A DNA stretch of 64,000 nt from Bryobacterales bacterium (GTDB lineage Bacteria; Acidobacteriota; Terriglobia; Bryobacterales; UBA6623). The notes beneath the pieces were generated by a model. The model saw only the letters and a program-made list of their open reading frames with translations. It was not told the DNA's origin and made no database searches. Positions 8,603 through 18,405 of this stretch are shown piece after piece. Location: positions 1-64,000 of the forward strand of contig JAPPMC010000235.1 of assembly GCA_028819235.1 (NCBI GenBank), in the 5' to 3' direction. Position numbers and translations under genes: made by a program. Numbering within the stretch: position 1 is the stretch's first letter; each line of letters begins with the position of its first letter.

Positions 8603-9799
8603 TCAGCCGTCATACCGCTGCCAGCGATCGGGATTCATCTCGTATCCGATCCCTGGCCTGTCCGGAATCTCCAGATAGCCGGACTCGACTCTCTCGGCGG
8701 GCACGACCGTATCTTCACGCCACGACACTTCACCGTAGGCCATCTCAAGAATGTCGAAATTGGGCATCGTCGCGCACACGTGAGCCGCTGCCATGTTGCC
8801 GACCGGACTGGCGGGCCCGTGCGGCGAGCACAACAGCCCGGCTCCTTCCGCCACGGCCGCGATCTTCTTGAGCTCGTACATTCCCCCGCAGAACTTCACG
8901 TCGGGCATCACCGCATCGACGGCACCGGACCGAATGTAGTCATAGAATCCGTCTACGCCCCACAGCGATTCTCCGCCAGCAGTCTGAACATCGACGGCGT
9001 CGTTGAACCGCCTCAGGTCTTCCGTGCTCCTACACATCTCTTCCATCCAGTACAGATCGAACGGCTCGAGCTTCCGGCTGACCTCAATGGCGCGTGCCGC
9101 ATCGAAGCGGCTGTGACCGTCGATCAGCAAATCCCTGTCCGGGCCGATTGCCTCCCTGACGGCTTCGACAAAGCCGATTCCGCGACTGACGCCCTCCGCA
9201 TAGCGCTCCGGATCGGCCTCATTCCTAGCCATATGGTCGAACGGTGCAAGTTTGAATGCATCGAATCCCGCCTGAAGGCCGCGCCGTGCGTTCTTCGCAA
9301 ACCCCTCGGCAGTTCGATCCGCCCCACGCGTGGCTCGGTTGATGTTGGCGTAGTTCCGTATCCTCTTGCGCAGAGCGCCGCCAAACAGGGCGTAACAGGG
9401 TAGGCCTAACACCTTCCCTTGGAGGTCCCACATGCACTGCTCCAGTGCCGAGCACGCCGCAACCGTTATCCGCTTCTCGGACGGCGCGGTGCCAGAAACC
9501 ACCTCCATTGCCTTTCCCCGCAACCGCTCGACTTCAAAGGGGCCACGGCCATTGATCGTTTCAAACAAGTTGCGCGCGATCCTTGTCGCGTTCTCTGGGA
9601 TTCGCTCGTTGGCAGAGGCATCTCCGAGGCCGGTCAGCCCTCCCGCAGTGGTCAACTCGCAGAGCACCCAAGATCGGTTGCCGACTTGGGTGTAGTAGAT
9701 GGCAAGGCCTTCAATGGAGTCTGCTGACGGTTCGTGTGCGTGCAGCACGCTCGGAAGAGCGGCCATCGGGGCAAGTCTGAGCCAGTCGCGCCGTGTCAT
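8603..9799 (-). CDS. Enolase-superfamily enzyme (mandelate racemase/muconate lactonizing type)
   Basis: I start at the ATG at 9799 because it opens with a Tat-like leader (TRRDWLRLAPMAALPS), suggesting export. The barrel shows the superfamily residues in order: FKLAPF supplies the Lys of the K-x-K motif, LLIDGHSRF the first metal Asp, YWMEEM the metal Glu, TAGGESLWG the third acidic ligand, MPDVKFCGG an Asp, and SPHGPASP the general-base His. The second position of K-x-K is Ala, so abstraction probably relies on the His. Likely a dehydratase or epimerase of a sugar acid; the substrate is unknown. No partner genes adjoin it. Confidence 0.82.
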   Translation of the reverse strand: MTRRDWLRLAPMAALPSVLHAHEPSADSIEGLAIYYTQVGNRSWVLCELTTAGGLTGLGDASANERIPENATRIARNLFETINGRGPFEVERLRGKAMEVVSGTAPSEKRITVAACSALEQCMWDLQGKVLGLPCYALFGGALRKRIRNYANINRATRGADRTAEGFAKNARRGLQAGFDAFKLAPFDHMARNEADPERYAEGVSRGIGFVEAVREAIGPDRDLLIDGHSRFDAARAIEVSRKLEPFDLYWMEEMCRSTEDLRRFNDAVDVQTAGGESLWGVDGFYDYIRSGAVDAVMPDVKFCGGMYELKKIAAVAEGAGLLCSPHGPASPVGNMAAAHVCATMPNFDILEMAYGEVSWREDTVVPAERVESGYLEIPDRPGIGYEMNPDRWQRYDG

Positions 9800-10322
9800 G
9801 ACGCTCAACAGTGTAGGTGAGCCTGTCAGGCGAATGCTGCGGGTCAGAGCATGGCCCTTGCCCGTCCGCTCCAGCAACTTTCACTGAACCCTTGAGCCGA
9901 CTGCGGCCGCCACCGTGCACAAGGTCAACAGCGGACGATGAGCGGGCCGAGTCCCCATCCTCTCCCTCCGTCTCCGACATCCGACAGGGAGCGTGGCTGG
10001 AAGGTTCGTCCATGCCAATGCCACGCCGTGCCAGACGATCGCGGGCCTTCCCTTGCCGGTGATCCGACTGAGGGTGCGTCGAATTGCAGACGGCTGCTAT
10101 CCAAGACCGTCCGCCGGTCCGAAGGGATGCGACCGAATGCCCGCGGCGGAATCGAGTGTTCGCGCTGGTGGCCAATAGCAGCCACTCCTCACGTAGAGCA
10201 CCAACAAGGCGGAGATTCTGCAGGCTGAGTGATTCAGGCCGCTGGTCGGGAGCAACGGCCCGAAGCGGGATTCATGCGCCGCTGGCAGGGTGCCACGATG
10301 GGACGGCCGCGCGCTGTGTCCG
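9800..10322. other. 523-base gap without a recognisable gene
   Basis: Open frames exist on both strands but look like GC-driven shadows; none has a start signal or family motif. No hairpin with a T-run was found. Confidence 0.5.
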
Positions 10323-11735
10323 CTATTGGACCAGGTTCCGAGGCTGCCGAAGCACGGTGAACACTGTCCGAGCGTCCACTACGTAGCCCTTGGCTACCCT
10401 TGTGGATAGCCTCCCAGCGGTAGCCACAAACATGACCGGCACACGCTCCATCCCTGTGCTGGCCGGTAACGAGAGGTTGTCCACCGCGGTCGTCCATCTC
10501 GACACGTCGGCGGCACTCGCGGACAGTTTGGCCTCACCCACGAGCAGTCGGTTCCTTTCGATGTCGGGAGTGACCAAGTCTACTTCTCGCTGGCTGCCAC
10601 GCCAATAGCGCCACGCGGGCTCGAACGGTCCTAACTTCGCTACGGGGTGGTCGGCTCGATGGAGGAGCGGCACGGCCGCCCGACATAGCTCCTGCCAAGC
10701 GTACCCTTCCAATTGCCCTCTGTGGCGCTTCCAATACAAGAGTCGGCTCTCTGGTGGCGACGCGTACATCGCCGCGCGATGGGGAGCGATGACGCGGAAC
10801 CACAGGCGCAGAAATGGATCGTCAATCCGGTAAAGGCTCCTCTTGCTGGTCCTTGGATTTGCTCCAAAGGGTGTTTCGCGCCGCACCAGCCCCATCTCGA
10901 CCAGAGATTTCAGAGGTCGCGACAGGCTGGATGCAGCACGTCCAAGGCGACCGCCGACTTCACTAACTCGATGCGCTCCCGCCCCAATGACATCCAGCAG
11001 CGGGCGCAACGCGGACGCAGGCGGAATCTCCTGTTCCAGTAGACGCGCCGGCTCTTCGTGTAAGGGACCGGCCGGATCGAGAACCAGCGAATCCACGGCG
11101 GCTTCAAGGTCGCTACCGAAGGGCAGTGCCAATTCCCAATACCGTGGCATTCCACCCCACAGTGCATAGAGGCTGACCAGCCAGCGCCAGTCGTCAGAGC
11201 CAAACGCATCGGAAAGATGCCCGGGCTGAAGGGGCCGAAGCGCGAACGCTTGGTCAGCCCTGCCGTAGAGAGGGGCGCTGGCATCCAGCACAGCGCCGTG
11301 CATCATGCGCTGGCTCGAGCCGCTGACCACAACTCCGAGTTGCCTGGAAGGGTGGTCGATCCAATTCTGGATGTCACTGGCCAATCCGGGGTCTGCGGCG
11401 ATCAGATAGGGCAACTCGTCAATCACGAACGGTCCGGGCCACCCGACACGGTCAGCCTCTTCGGAGAGGCGAGTCAGGAAGGCTCGCCAATTCGGATACT
11501 CCACATCGGCAAAGTTCGGGAATCGCTCAGCGACAGCGGATGCAAGGTAGCGCCGCTGGACCGACGGGACTGACAGGTCGGCGACGGTGTAGAGGCCGTT
11601 ATGTCTTCCGGACCACTCGACCAAGAGGCGGGACTTGCCCACGCGGCGGCGGCCCCAGATAACAGAAAAGGACCCGGGGCGGGCCAGTGCACGGTCCAAG
11701 CGTCCCATTTCTTCGCGCCGGTCGACGAATCTCAC
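10323..11735 (-). CDS. AAA-type ATPase with DUF234 nuclease-like C-terminus
   Basis: A 470-residue protein with Walker A GRRRVGKS at residues ~29-36 and a Walker B strand ending FVIDELPYL near residue 125, followed by VVSGSSQRMM (sensor 1). The middle (residues ~240-300) is a winged-helix segment (AHRVSEVGGRLGRAASSLSRPL). The C-terminal ~100 residues carry the DUF234 arrangement SQREVDLV...LLVGEAKLS, which resembles a PD-(D/E)xK nuclease core. This architecture is the archaeal-type ATPase family, common in archaea and scattered in bacteria. Its role is unclear; mobile-element or defence functions have been suggested for relatives. The GTG start is preceded by two inverted repeats. The gene is solitary between gaps, which fits acquisition by transfer. 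Confidence 0.85.
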   Translation of the reverse strand: MRFVDRREEMGRLDRALARPGSFSVIWGRRRVGKSRLLVEWSGRHNGLYTVADLSVPSVQRRYLASAVAERFPNFADVEYPNWRAFLTRLSEEADRVGWPGPFVIDELPYLIAADPGLASDIQNWIDHPSRQLGVVVSGSSQRMMHGAVLDASAPLYGRADQAFALRPLQPGHLSDAFGSDDWRWLVSLYALWGGMPRYWELALPFGSDLEAAVDSLVLDPAGPLHEEPARLLEQEIPPASALRPLLDVIGAGAHRVSEVGGRLGRAASSLSRPLKSLVEMGLVRRETPFGANPRTSKRSLYRIDDPFLRLWFRVIAPHRAAMYASPPESRLLYWKRHRGQLEGYAWQELCRAAVPLLHRADHPVAKLGPFEPAWRYWRGSQREVDLVTPDIERNRLLVGEAKLSASAADVSRWTTAVDNLSLPASTGMERVPVMFVATAGRLSTRVAKGYVVDARTVFTVLRQPRNLVQ

Positions 11736-11736
11736 A

Positions 11737-11776
11737 ACAGGATTATTCCTGTGTGCATTATGTCATGCCGCATAAT
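11737..11776 (-). promoter_or_regulatory. Two inverted repeats upstream of the ATPase start
   Basis: The first repeat (11737-11752) has arms ACAGGA/TCCTGT around a 4-base centre and ends one base before the GTG, so it would cover the ribosome site. The second (11757-11776) has arms ATTATG/CATAAT around 8 bases. Read on the gene's strand the second contains CATAAT, a possible -10, with TTGCAA 15 bases upstream as a weak -35. The layout suggests an operator or mRNA hairpin, but the repeats are short and could be chance. Confidence 0.35.
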
Positions 11777-12185
11777 CTTGCAAACCGGCATTGGTTGCAC
11801 AGGACTCCCACGTCTTGCCCATTCACTCTCGGACAGACCCCCTGCGGATGGTGGAACATCGCAGTTCGGCCAAGGTCTCAACCAAGGCGCGATCTAGGTA
11901 GCCGGGGCCAAGTTCGAGGATGCCTTAAGAAGTTTCCGCGATCTCGTTAGAGAAGAGCTCCGTCGGTCGGCCCAGTCAGACGTCCTGATGGTTGCTTGTT
12001 CTCGCGTCCCGACGGCAGGACGAGGCCTTTAGACCCACCGGACACGCTTCCAGTCGGACCGAAACTCGGCGTAAGAGACCTGCGAGCCCAGCGCGACAAC
12101 CGCTCTCGGGTATCGATCACGACCCTTCGGTCAGGTCCTCGAACCAGTCGCGTCGAGTCGGTGATCGTCCACTGGCCGATGATCG
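11777..12185. other. 409-base gap without a recognisable gene
   Basis: Separates the ATPase start from the 3' end of the DUF418 gene. Nothing coding is supported on either strand. Confidence 0.5.
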
Positions 12186-13415
12186 TTACTGGGCGCCTTC
12201 GAGGCGATGCACGCGACTGAGTGGTGGGCGGATACCGTAGGTGACTGACCGCCACGTCCACTCTGCCGGCCCGAAACGGAACCACCGAAGCCAAAGTGTC
12301 GACGCGAGGAGTTGCACCGCCCAGACGCTGACCACGACGGCGAGCTGCCCAACACGACCCACGGAGCCATACCAGCCGAGACCGTGACCGAAGAAGATCG
12401 TCGTGCAGACGACCGTCTGAAGAAGGTAGTTGGTCAGGGCCGTTCGACCGACGGCTGCGAACGGACGGGTAAGTCGTCGAAGTGCCGGCGTCCGACACGC
12501 CAGCATGAGTACGCCGACGTAGCCGAGGCTTATGGCAATGCTCGGCCAGTAGATGAACTGCAGACCCACAAAAAACGACCAGACTGCCCATCCGCCCTCG
12601 AAGTCGAGCGCCATCCCGTAGGCTTGGAGCGGGAGCCCGACTGCGACTGCCAGCGCGACCAGCGCGGCGTAGAAGCGAGGAGAGCGCATTCCGCTGAAGA
12701 CCCCCCATTTGAAGAGCGCCATCCCGACCAGCATCAATCCACCTGCGCGCCATAGCCCCCACTTGATCAGGAGGAACGTCTCGAAGCCGAATGCAGACGC
12801 CGAACGGACGGGCTGCTGGTCAAGCCAGCTGCCCCGATAGGCGTCCAGTTCCGCATCGATCATCTCCGGCGTCGGCTGCCACATCTCCACAACCAGAGCG
12901 TCGCGATCCACCTGCGGCCAGTATGGAAACGACAATCCGGTACCGATCGACATCAGCGAAGCGACTGCAAGCGCAACCAACCCGAACACAAGCAGTTTCC
13001 TCGGTGGCTGGTGGCGCAGCGGATAAACCAACATCCCGCATACGGCGTAGAGGAAGAGGATGTCCCCGGGCCAGAGAAGGTGGGCGTGCAGCACCCCGAT
13101 GACCAGCAGCGATGCCATGCGCCGATAGTGCAACCGGCGGGCTCCCGGCCCGGCCCGGCCCGACATGAGTACGATGCCCGCCCCGAACAGCATCGAGAAG
13201 ATTGTCATGAACTTCTGGTCCGCCAGCATGCGGCTCACGCCCCAGACATAGAGGTTCGGCCCTGTGAGGTCTCCATATACGGTGGGGTTGAAGTAAGCCG
13301 CCTGCGGCATCGCGAACAACTGAATGTTCATGACGAGGATGCCAAGCAACGCAAACCCCCGCAGTACGTCTAGAGAATCGATGCGGGCACTTTGGGGGAC
13401 AGGTGTGGCTCTCAT
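12186..13415 (-). CDS. DUF418 (YeiB-type) multi-pass membrane protein
   Basis: The 409 residues start with the family signature RIDSLDVLRGFALLGILVMNI and contain about ten hydrophobic segments. The C-terminal DUF418 region is recognised by FAAVGRTALTNYLLQTVV and FFGHGLGWYG, followed by WLRWFRFGPAEWTWRSVTYG, which closes nearly all members. DUF418 proteins resemble membrane acyltransferases (heparan-alpha-glucosaminide acetyltransferase/OpgC fold) but their substrates are not established. Only a weak AGG precedes the ATG. The gene is isolated. Confidence 0.9.
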   Translation of the reverse strand: MRATPVPQSARIDSLDVLRGFALLGILVMNIQLFAMPQAAYFNPTVYGDLTGPNLYVWGVSRMLADQKFMTIFSMLFGAGIVLMSGRAGPGARRLHYRRMASLLVIGVLHAHLLWPGDILFLYAVCGMLVYPLRHQPPRKLLVFGLVALAVASLMSIGTGLSFPYWPQVDRDALVVEMWQPTPEMIDAELDAYRGSWLDQQPVRSASAFGFETFLLIKWGLWRAGGLMLVGMALFKWGVFSGMRSPRFYAALVALAVAVGLPLQAYGMALDFEGGWAVWSFFVGLQFIYWPSIAISLGYVGVLMLACRTPALRRLTRPFAAVGRTALTNYLLQTVVCTTIFFGHGLGWYGSVGRVGQLAVVVSVWAVQLLASTLWLRWFRFGPAEWTWRSVTYGIRPPLSRVHRLEGAQ

Positions 13416-13818
13416 GACCTAAATGGCAGTGGGGTTTCGGGTGCGCTCCGTGCGCCCACTCCAAGACCCCGGAGAATGCTATCACGCCAGCCGTGCGGCA
13501 GAATCAGACAAAGCTTGCCTGCCGCCTGTCCCAGGAACGCCATGGCAATTCACCTGCCCAAAGGCCAAGTTGGTCTGCGCCCTGACGGGAACGGATCAGC
13601 GCTTGCCATGCCTACACGTCCCCGTTGAGGAACCCTACTCGCACCAGTTGGCCACGGGCCTCGGTCCCCAATACGTGCAGACAGGTCCGGATCCGCCTGC
13701 TGCAGGCGAACGGGCCCGAGAGCGCGGACTCTTTGGGCCCGAAGACCAATCTGTTCTGAGTCCAGCGGTCCGAGCGGCTGATTTGCCGTCAGATGCCAGC
13801 AGCAGGGGGCGGTTGCGT
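13416..13818. other. 403-base gap without a recognisable gene
   Basis: Lies between the DUF418 start and the end of the serine-hydrolase gene, both on the minus strand. No supported coding frame, RNA gene or repeat. Confidence 0.5.
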
Positions 13819-15315
<1,497 letters not shown>

Positions 15316-15899
15316 GACGATTCCCTTTCCTGTCACTGGAAACATGCTGTCCAACCCTACGAGGCAGGGTACCCCACTTCTTGATCCTCGTGGCCGGTGC
15401 GGCGGGAGAGTGGCCGATGGGCTGGCTCTGGAACTGCAAATTTGGAGCGCAGAGAAGCTACTTGTACGACGCTAGTCCGCGGCGGCCACAGCTTGACTGT
15501 GCACTTCACAATGCTGTCCAGGCTGTAGACTTGGGCGGCCTGCGTCGTATCGGAACAGCACTACGACACCCGGCGGATCTTGCGTTGTCGGGCCAAGGTT
15601 TCGTTTTCCGGGAAAGATCAGGGCGAGGCGCCCAAGCGTGCGAACCAGAGTCAGAGGAAGCGACCGATGAGATCCGCACGCGGGGCTACTGTCCAGCAAG
15701 TTGCCGTTGCGCGGCAGTTCGGCGAACCGCCATGCAGCTGCCAGCCGACTGGTCCCTCCAAGTGGCCAGTAGGCCAGCGTGATCTCTCAGCGTGACAGTC
15801 GGTCATGCAGTCGCAGCAACGACACGCATGCGGGCCTAACGACGGGACCGCAGACCTGTCACAGAGCCGTTCGACGCTTCAGGCCGGGCTTAGAGGCGC
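15316..15899. other. 584-base gap without a recognisable gene
   Basis: Between the serine-hydrolase start and the tRNA-Lys 3' end. Plus-strand open frames overlap one another and carry no domain signature. Confidence 0.5.
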
Positions 15900-15975
15900 T
15901 GGTGAGGCGGCCGGGACTCGAACCCGGGACCCACGGCTTAAAAGGCCGTTGCTCTACCAACTGAGCTACCACCCC
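15900..15975 (-). tRNA. tRNA-Lys (UUU)
   Basis: Folds as a full cloverleaf of 76 bases including an encoded CCA. The acceptor stem is GGGGTGG/CCGCCTC with one G-T pair and discriminator A. The anticodon arm is ACGGC-CTTTTAA-GCCGT, giving anticodon TTT. The T arm is CCGGG-TTCGAGT-CCCGG. Confidence 0.95.
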
Positions 15976-16132
15976 AATCCTGGCCCGGTGCCTCCTCAGC
16001 GTACCAGCAGGCAGGTGGCCTTGACCGGCTACGGTTCACGCAACATCACCGGCGGCGATGCGGCACCCAGTCCCCTGCTGTCGTAGAATTCGGGAACGGC
16101 TCCGGCGACAAGCCGACCGGCCAGGAAGTCCA

Positions 16133-17491
16133 ATGCCAGAGATGCAGCGCAGGCTCACCCTGCTCAACGCGACCAACATCAACATGGCCAACATGGTCGG
16201 GATCGGCCCGTTCATCGCCATCGCACTGATCCTGAAGACCTTGGAAGGGCCGCAGGCCTATCTAGCCTGGATCACTGGGACCTTGATCGCGCTGGCGGAC
16301 GGCATGGTCGTCGCCGAACTCGGGGCGTCGATTCCTGCAGCCGGAGGCACGTACGTCTTCCTCAAGGAAGGATTCGGCCCGAAGACCTGGGGGCGCATGC
16401 TCGCATTCCTGTTCGTGTGGCAGGTGCTATTCGCCGGACCCCTCGAGATCGCCAGCGGAAACATCGGCCTAGTGCAGTACCTGAGGGTGTTCTTGCCTGA
16501 CATGTCCGGGATGGAAGGCAAGTTCCTTGCGGCCGGGATCTGCGGCCTGCTCGTGTTCGCGCTTTACCGCCGCATCGACGACATTGCCAAGCTGATGTTC
16601 GCGCTGTGGTCGGTGATGCTGCTGACGACTGGCTGGGTGATCATCACCGGCCTGTTGTACTTCGACGCTGCCTTAGCGTTCGACTTGCCCCCGAATGCGT
16701 TCGACTTCAGTCTGGACTTCATCGCCAGCCTTGGCACAGGCTCGGCGGAGGTGCTGTACCTGTTCCTCGGTTACTACCAGGTCTGCTACTTGGGCGCGGA
16801 GGTACGCGATCCCGGCCGCACGATCCCCAAGGCAGTGCTCTACTCAGTGCTCGCCGTCGCGGCCATCGACATCGCCATCTCCTTCAGCTTCATCGGCGTT
16901 GTCCCTTGGCGCCAAGCTATGGAATCCCAATTCCTGGGCGCGCTGTTCATGGAGCAAGCGCTCGGTCCCTGGGCATCGGACGTGCTGGCCGGAATGATCG
17001 TACTGACCGCGTTCGGGTCAATCTTTGCGCTGCTGCTGGGCTATTCCCGCGTTCCGTACGCGGCTGCGCGAGACGGCATCTTCTTCCGGTCGCTGGCAGT
17101 GCTGCACCCGACCAAGGAATTCCCGCACCGTTCCCTGCTCCTGATGGGTGCCGGCGCCATGGCTGCCAGCTTCTTCAGCCTCGACAATGTCATCAAAGCC
17201 CTCATGGCGGCGCGCATCCTGATCCAATTCGTCGGGCACACCATCGCGCTGTTCCTGATCCGACGCGACCGCCCAGACATCCAGCGGCCATTCCGCATGT
17301 GGGCCTATCCCCTCCCAGCGATCGTTTCGCTGGTGGGCTATATTTATGTGTTCCTCTCGCTGGGCGGCACATTCGTAGTGTTCGGCATCGGCACCTTGCT
17401 GCTGGGAGCAGCGGTGTACCTTGCCATGGCCCGCCGTCAGCGGCAGTGGCCGTTCGGCGGTCGCCCGGCCGAGGTTAAGACCGATGCGTAG
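16133..17491 (+). CDS. APC-superfamily amino-acid permease
   Basis: The ATG at 16133 has AGGAAG 6 bases upstream; a longer reading upstream lacks a ribosome site. The 452 residues give about twelve transmembrane helices. TM1 carries NINMANMVGIGPF, the glycine-rich broken helix of APC transporters, and helix 3 begins with AGGTYVFLKEGFG, equivalent to the usual AGGxYxY motif. It probably imports an amino acid or amine by proton symport; specificity cannot be read. Its last 8 bases overlap the start of the PIG-L deacetylase gene, so the two are translationally coupled and open the operon running to 23697. Confidence 0.9.
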   Translation: MPEMQRRLTLLNATNINMANMVGIGPFIAIALILKTLEGPQAYLAWITGTLIALADGMVVAELGASIPAAGGTYVFLKEGFGPKTWGRMLAFLFVWQVLFAGPLEIASGNIGLVQYLRVFLPDMSGMEGKFLAAGICGLLVFALYRRIDDIAKLMFALWSVMLLTTGWVIITGLLYFDAALAFDLPPNAFDFSLDFIASLGTGSAEVLYLFLGYYQVCYLGAEVRDPGRTIPKAVLYSVLAVAAIDIAISFSFIGVVPWRQAMESQFLGALFMEQALGPWASDVLAGMIVLTAFGSIFALLLGYSRVPYAAARDGIFFRSLAVLHPTKEFPHRSLLLMGAGAMAASFFSLDNVIKALMAARILIQFVGHTIALFLIRRDRPDIQRPFRMWAYPLPAIVSLVGYIYVFLSLGGTFVVFGIGTLLLGAAVYLAMARRQRQWPFGGRPAEVKTDA

Positions 17492-18353
17492 CGCCCTGCC
17501 CTGCCTGCTTCTGACGATGCCAATCTCCGTTCCCACAATCGCCGCAGAACCGATCCGGGTGATCGCGATCGGAGCCCATCCCGACGACTGCGACATCAAG
17601 GCCGGCGGTATCGCGGCCAAGTTCGCCGAGCTGGGCCACAAGGTCCGCTTTGTCTCGGTAACCAACGGCGACGCTGGCCACCAAGCCGAGGGCGGGGGCA
17701 TGCTGGCCGCCCGCCGCCGCGCCGAAGCCCAAGAGTCGGGACGCCGTCTGGGAATCGAGTACATCGTGCTGGACAACCACGACGGCGAACTCGTGCCCAG
17801 CCTGGACGTTCGGATGCAGATCATCCGACAAATCCGCGAGTGGGACGCCGACGTCGTGCTGGCCCCGAGGCCGAACGACTACCACCCGGACCACCGCTAC
17901 ACCGGGATCTTGGTGCAGGACGCGTCGTACATGGTGACCGTCCCCAACCTAGCCAGCGACACACCGGCCATCCGCAAGAACCCGCTGTTCCTGTACTTCT
18001 CGGACCGCTTCCAGCGGCCAGCTCCGTTCCGGCCCGACATCGTGGTGTCCATCGACGACGTGATCGACAAGAAGTACGCCGGGCTCGACGCGCACGTCTC
18101 CCAGTTCTACGAGTGGCTACCCTGGCACGGGGGAATCTTGGACGACGTCCCTAAGGATCCGGTTAAGCGGCTGGAATGGCTCAAGTCCCGGCGCAGCTTC
18201 GCGCTGCGGTCCGGCTGGAGGGAAGCTGCCCGCAAGTGGTACGGGGACGCCGCCGACGGGATTCAGAACGCGGAGGCGTTCGAAATCACCGAGTATGGAC
18301 TCCAGCCGAGCGACGAGCAGATTCGGAATTTCTTCCCTTTCTTCCCGGACTGA
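17484..18353 (+). CDS. Exported PIG-L (LmbE-like) deacetylase
   Basis: A 289-residue protein with a signal peptide (to ~residue 20) and the PIG-L zinc site: AIGAHPDDCDIKAGG near the N-terminus (His-Pro-Asp-Asp) and NDYHPDHRYTG (His-x-x-His) further on. Family members remove N-acetyl groups from GlcNAc-type sugars and mycothiol or bacillithiol precursors. Here export plus a permease upstream and exported PSD1/DUF1501 proteins downstream suggests action on an external amino-sugar substrate, which is inference. It overlaps the permease stop by 8 bases. Confidence 0.88.
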   Translation: MRSALPCLLLTMPISVPTIAAEPIRVIAIGAHPDDCDIKAGGIAAKFAELGHKVRFVSVTNGDAGHQAEGGGMLAARRRAEAQESGRRLGIEYIVLDNHDGELVPSLDVRMQIIRQIREWDADVVLAPRPNDYHPDHRYTGILVQDASYMVTVPNLASDTPAIRKNPLFLYFSDRFQRPAPFRPDIVVSIDDVIDKKYAGLDAHVSQFYEWLPWHGGILDDVPKDPVKRLEWLKSRRSFALRSGWREAARKWYGDAADGIQNAEAFEITEYGLQPSDEQIRNFFPFFPD

Positions 18354-18405
18354 GCAGGCTCGGCAGGACCCGTCGAGAGGCCAGGCGGGTACAATTCCAT
18401 ATGAC

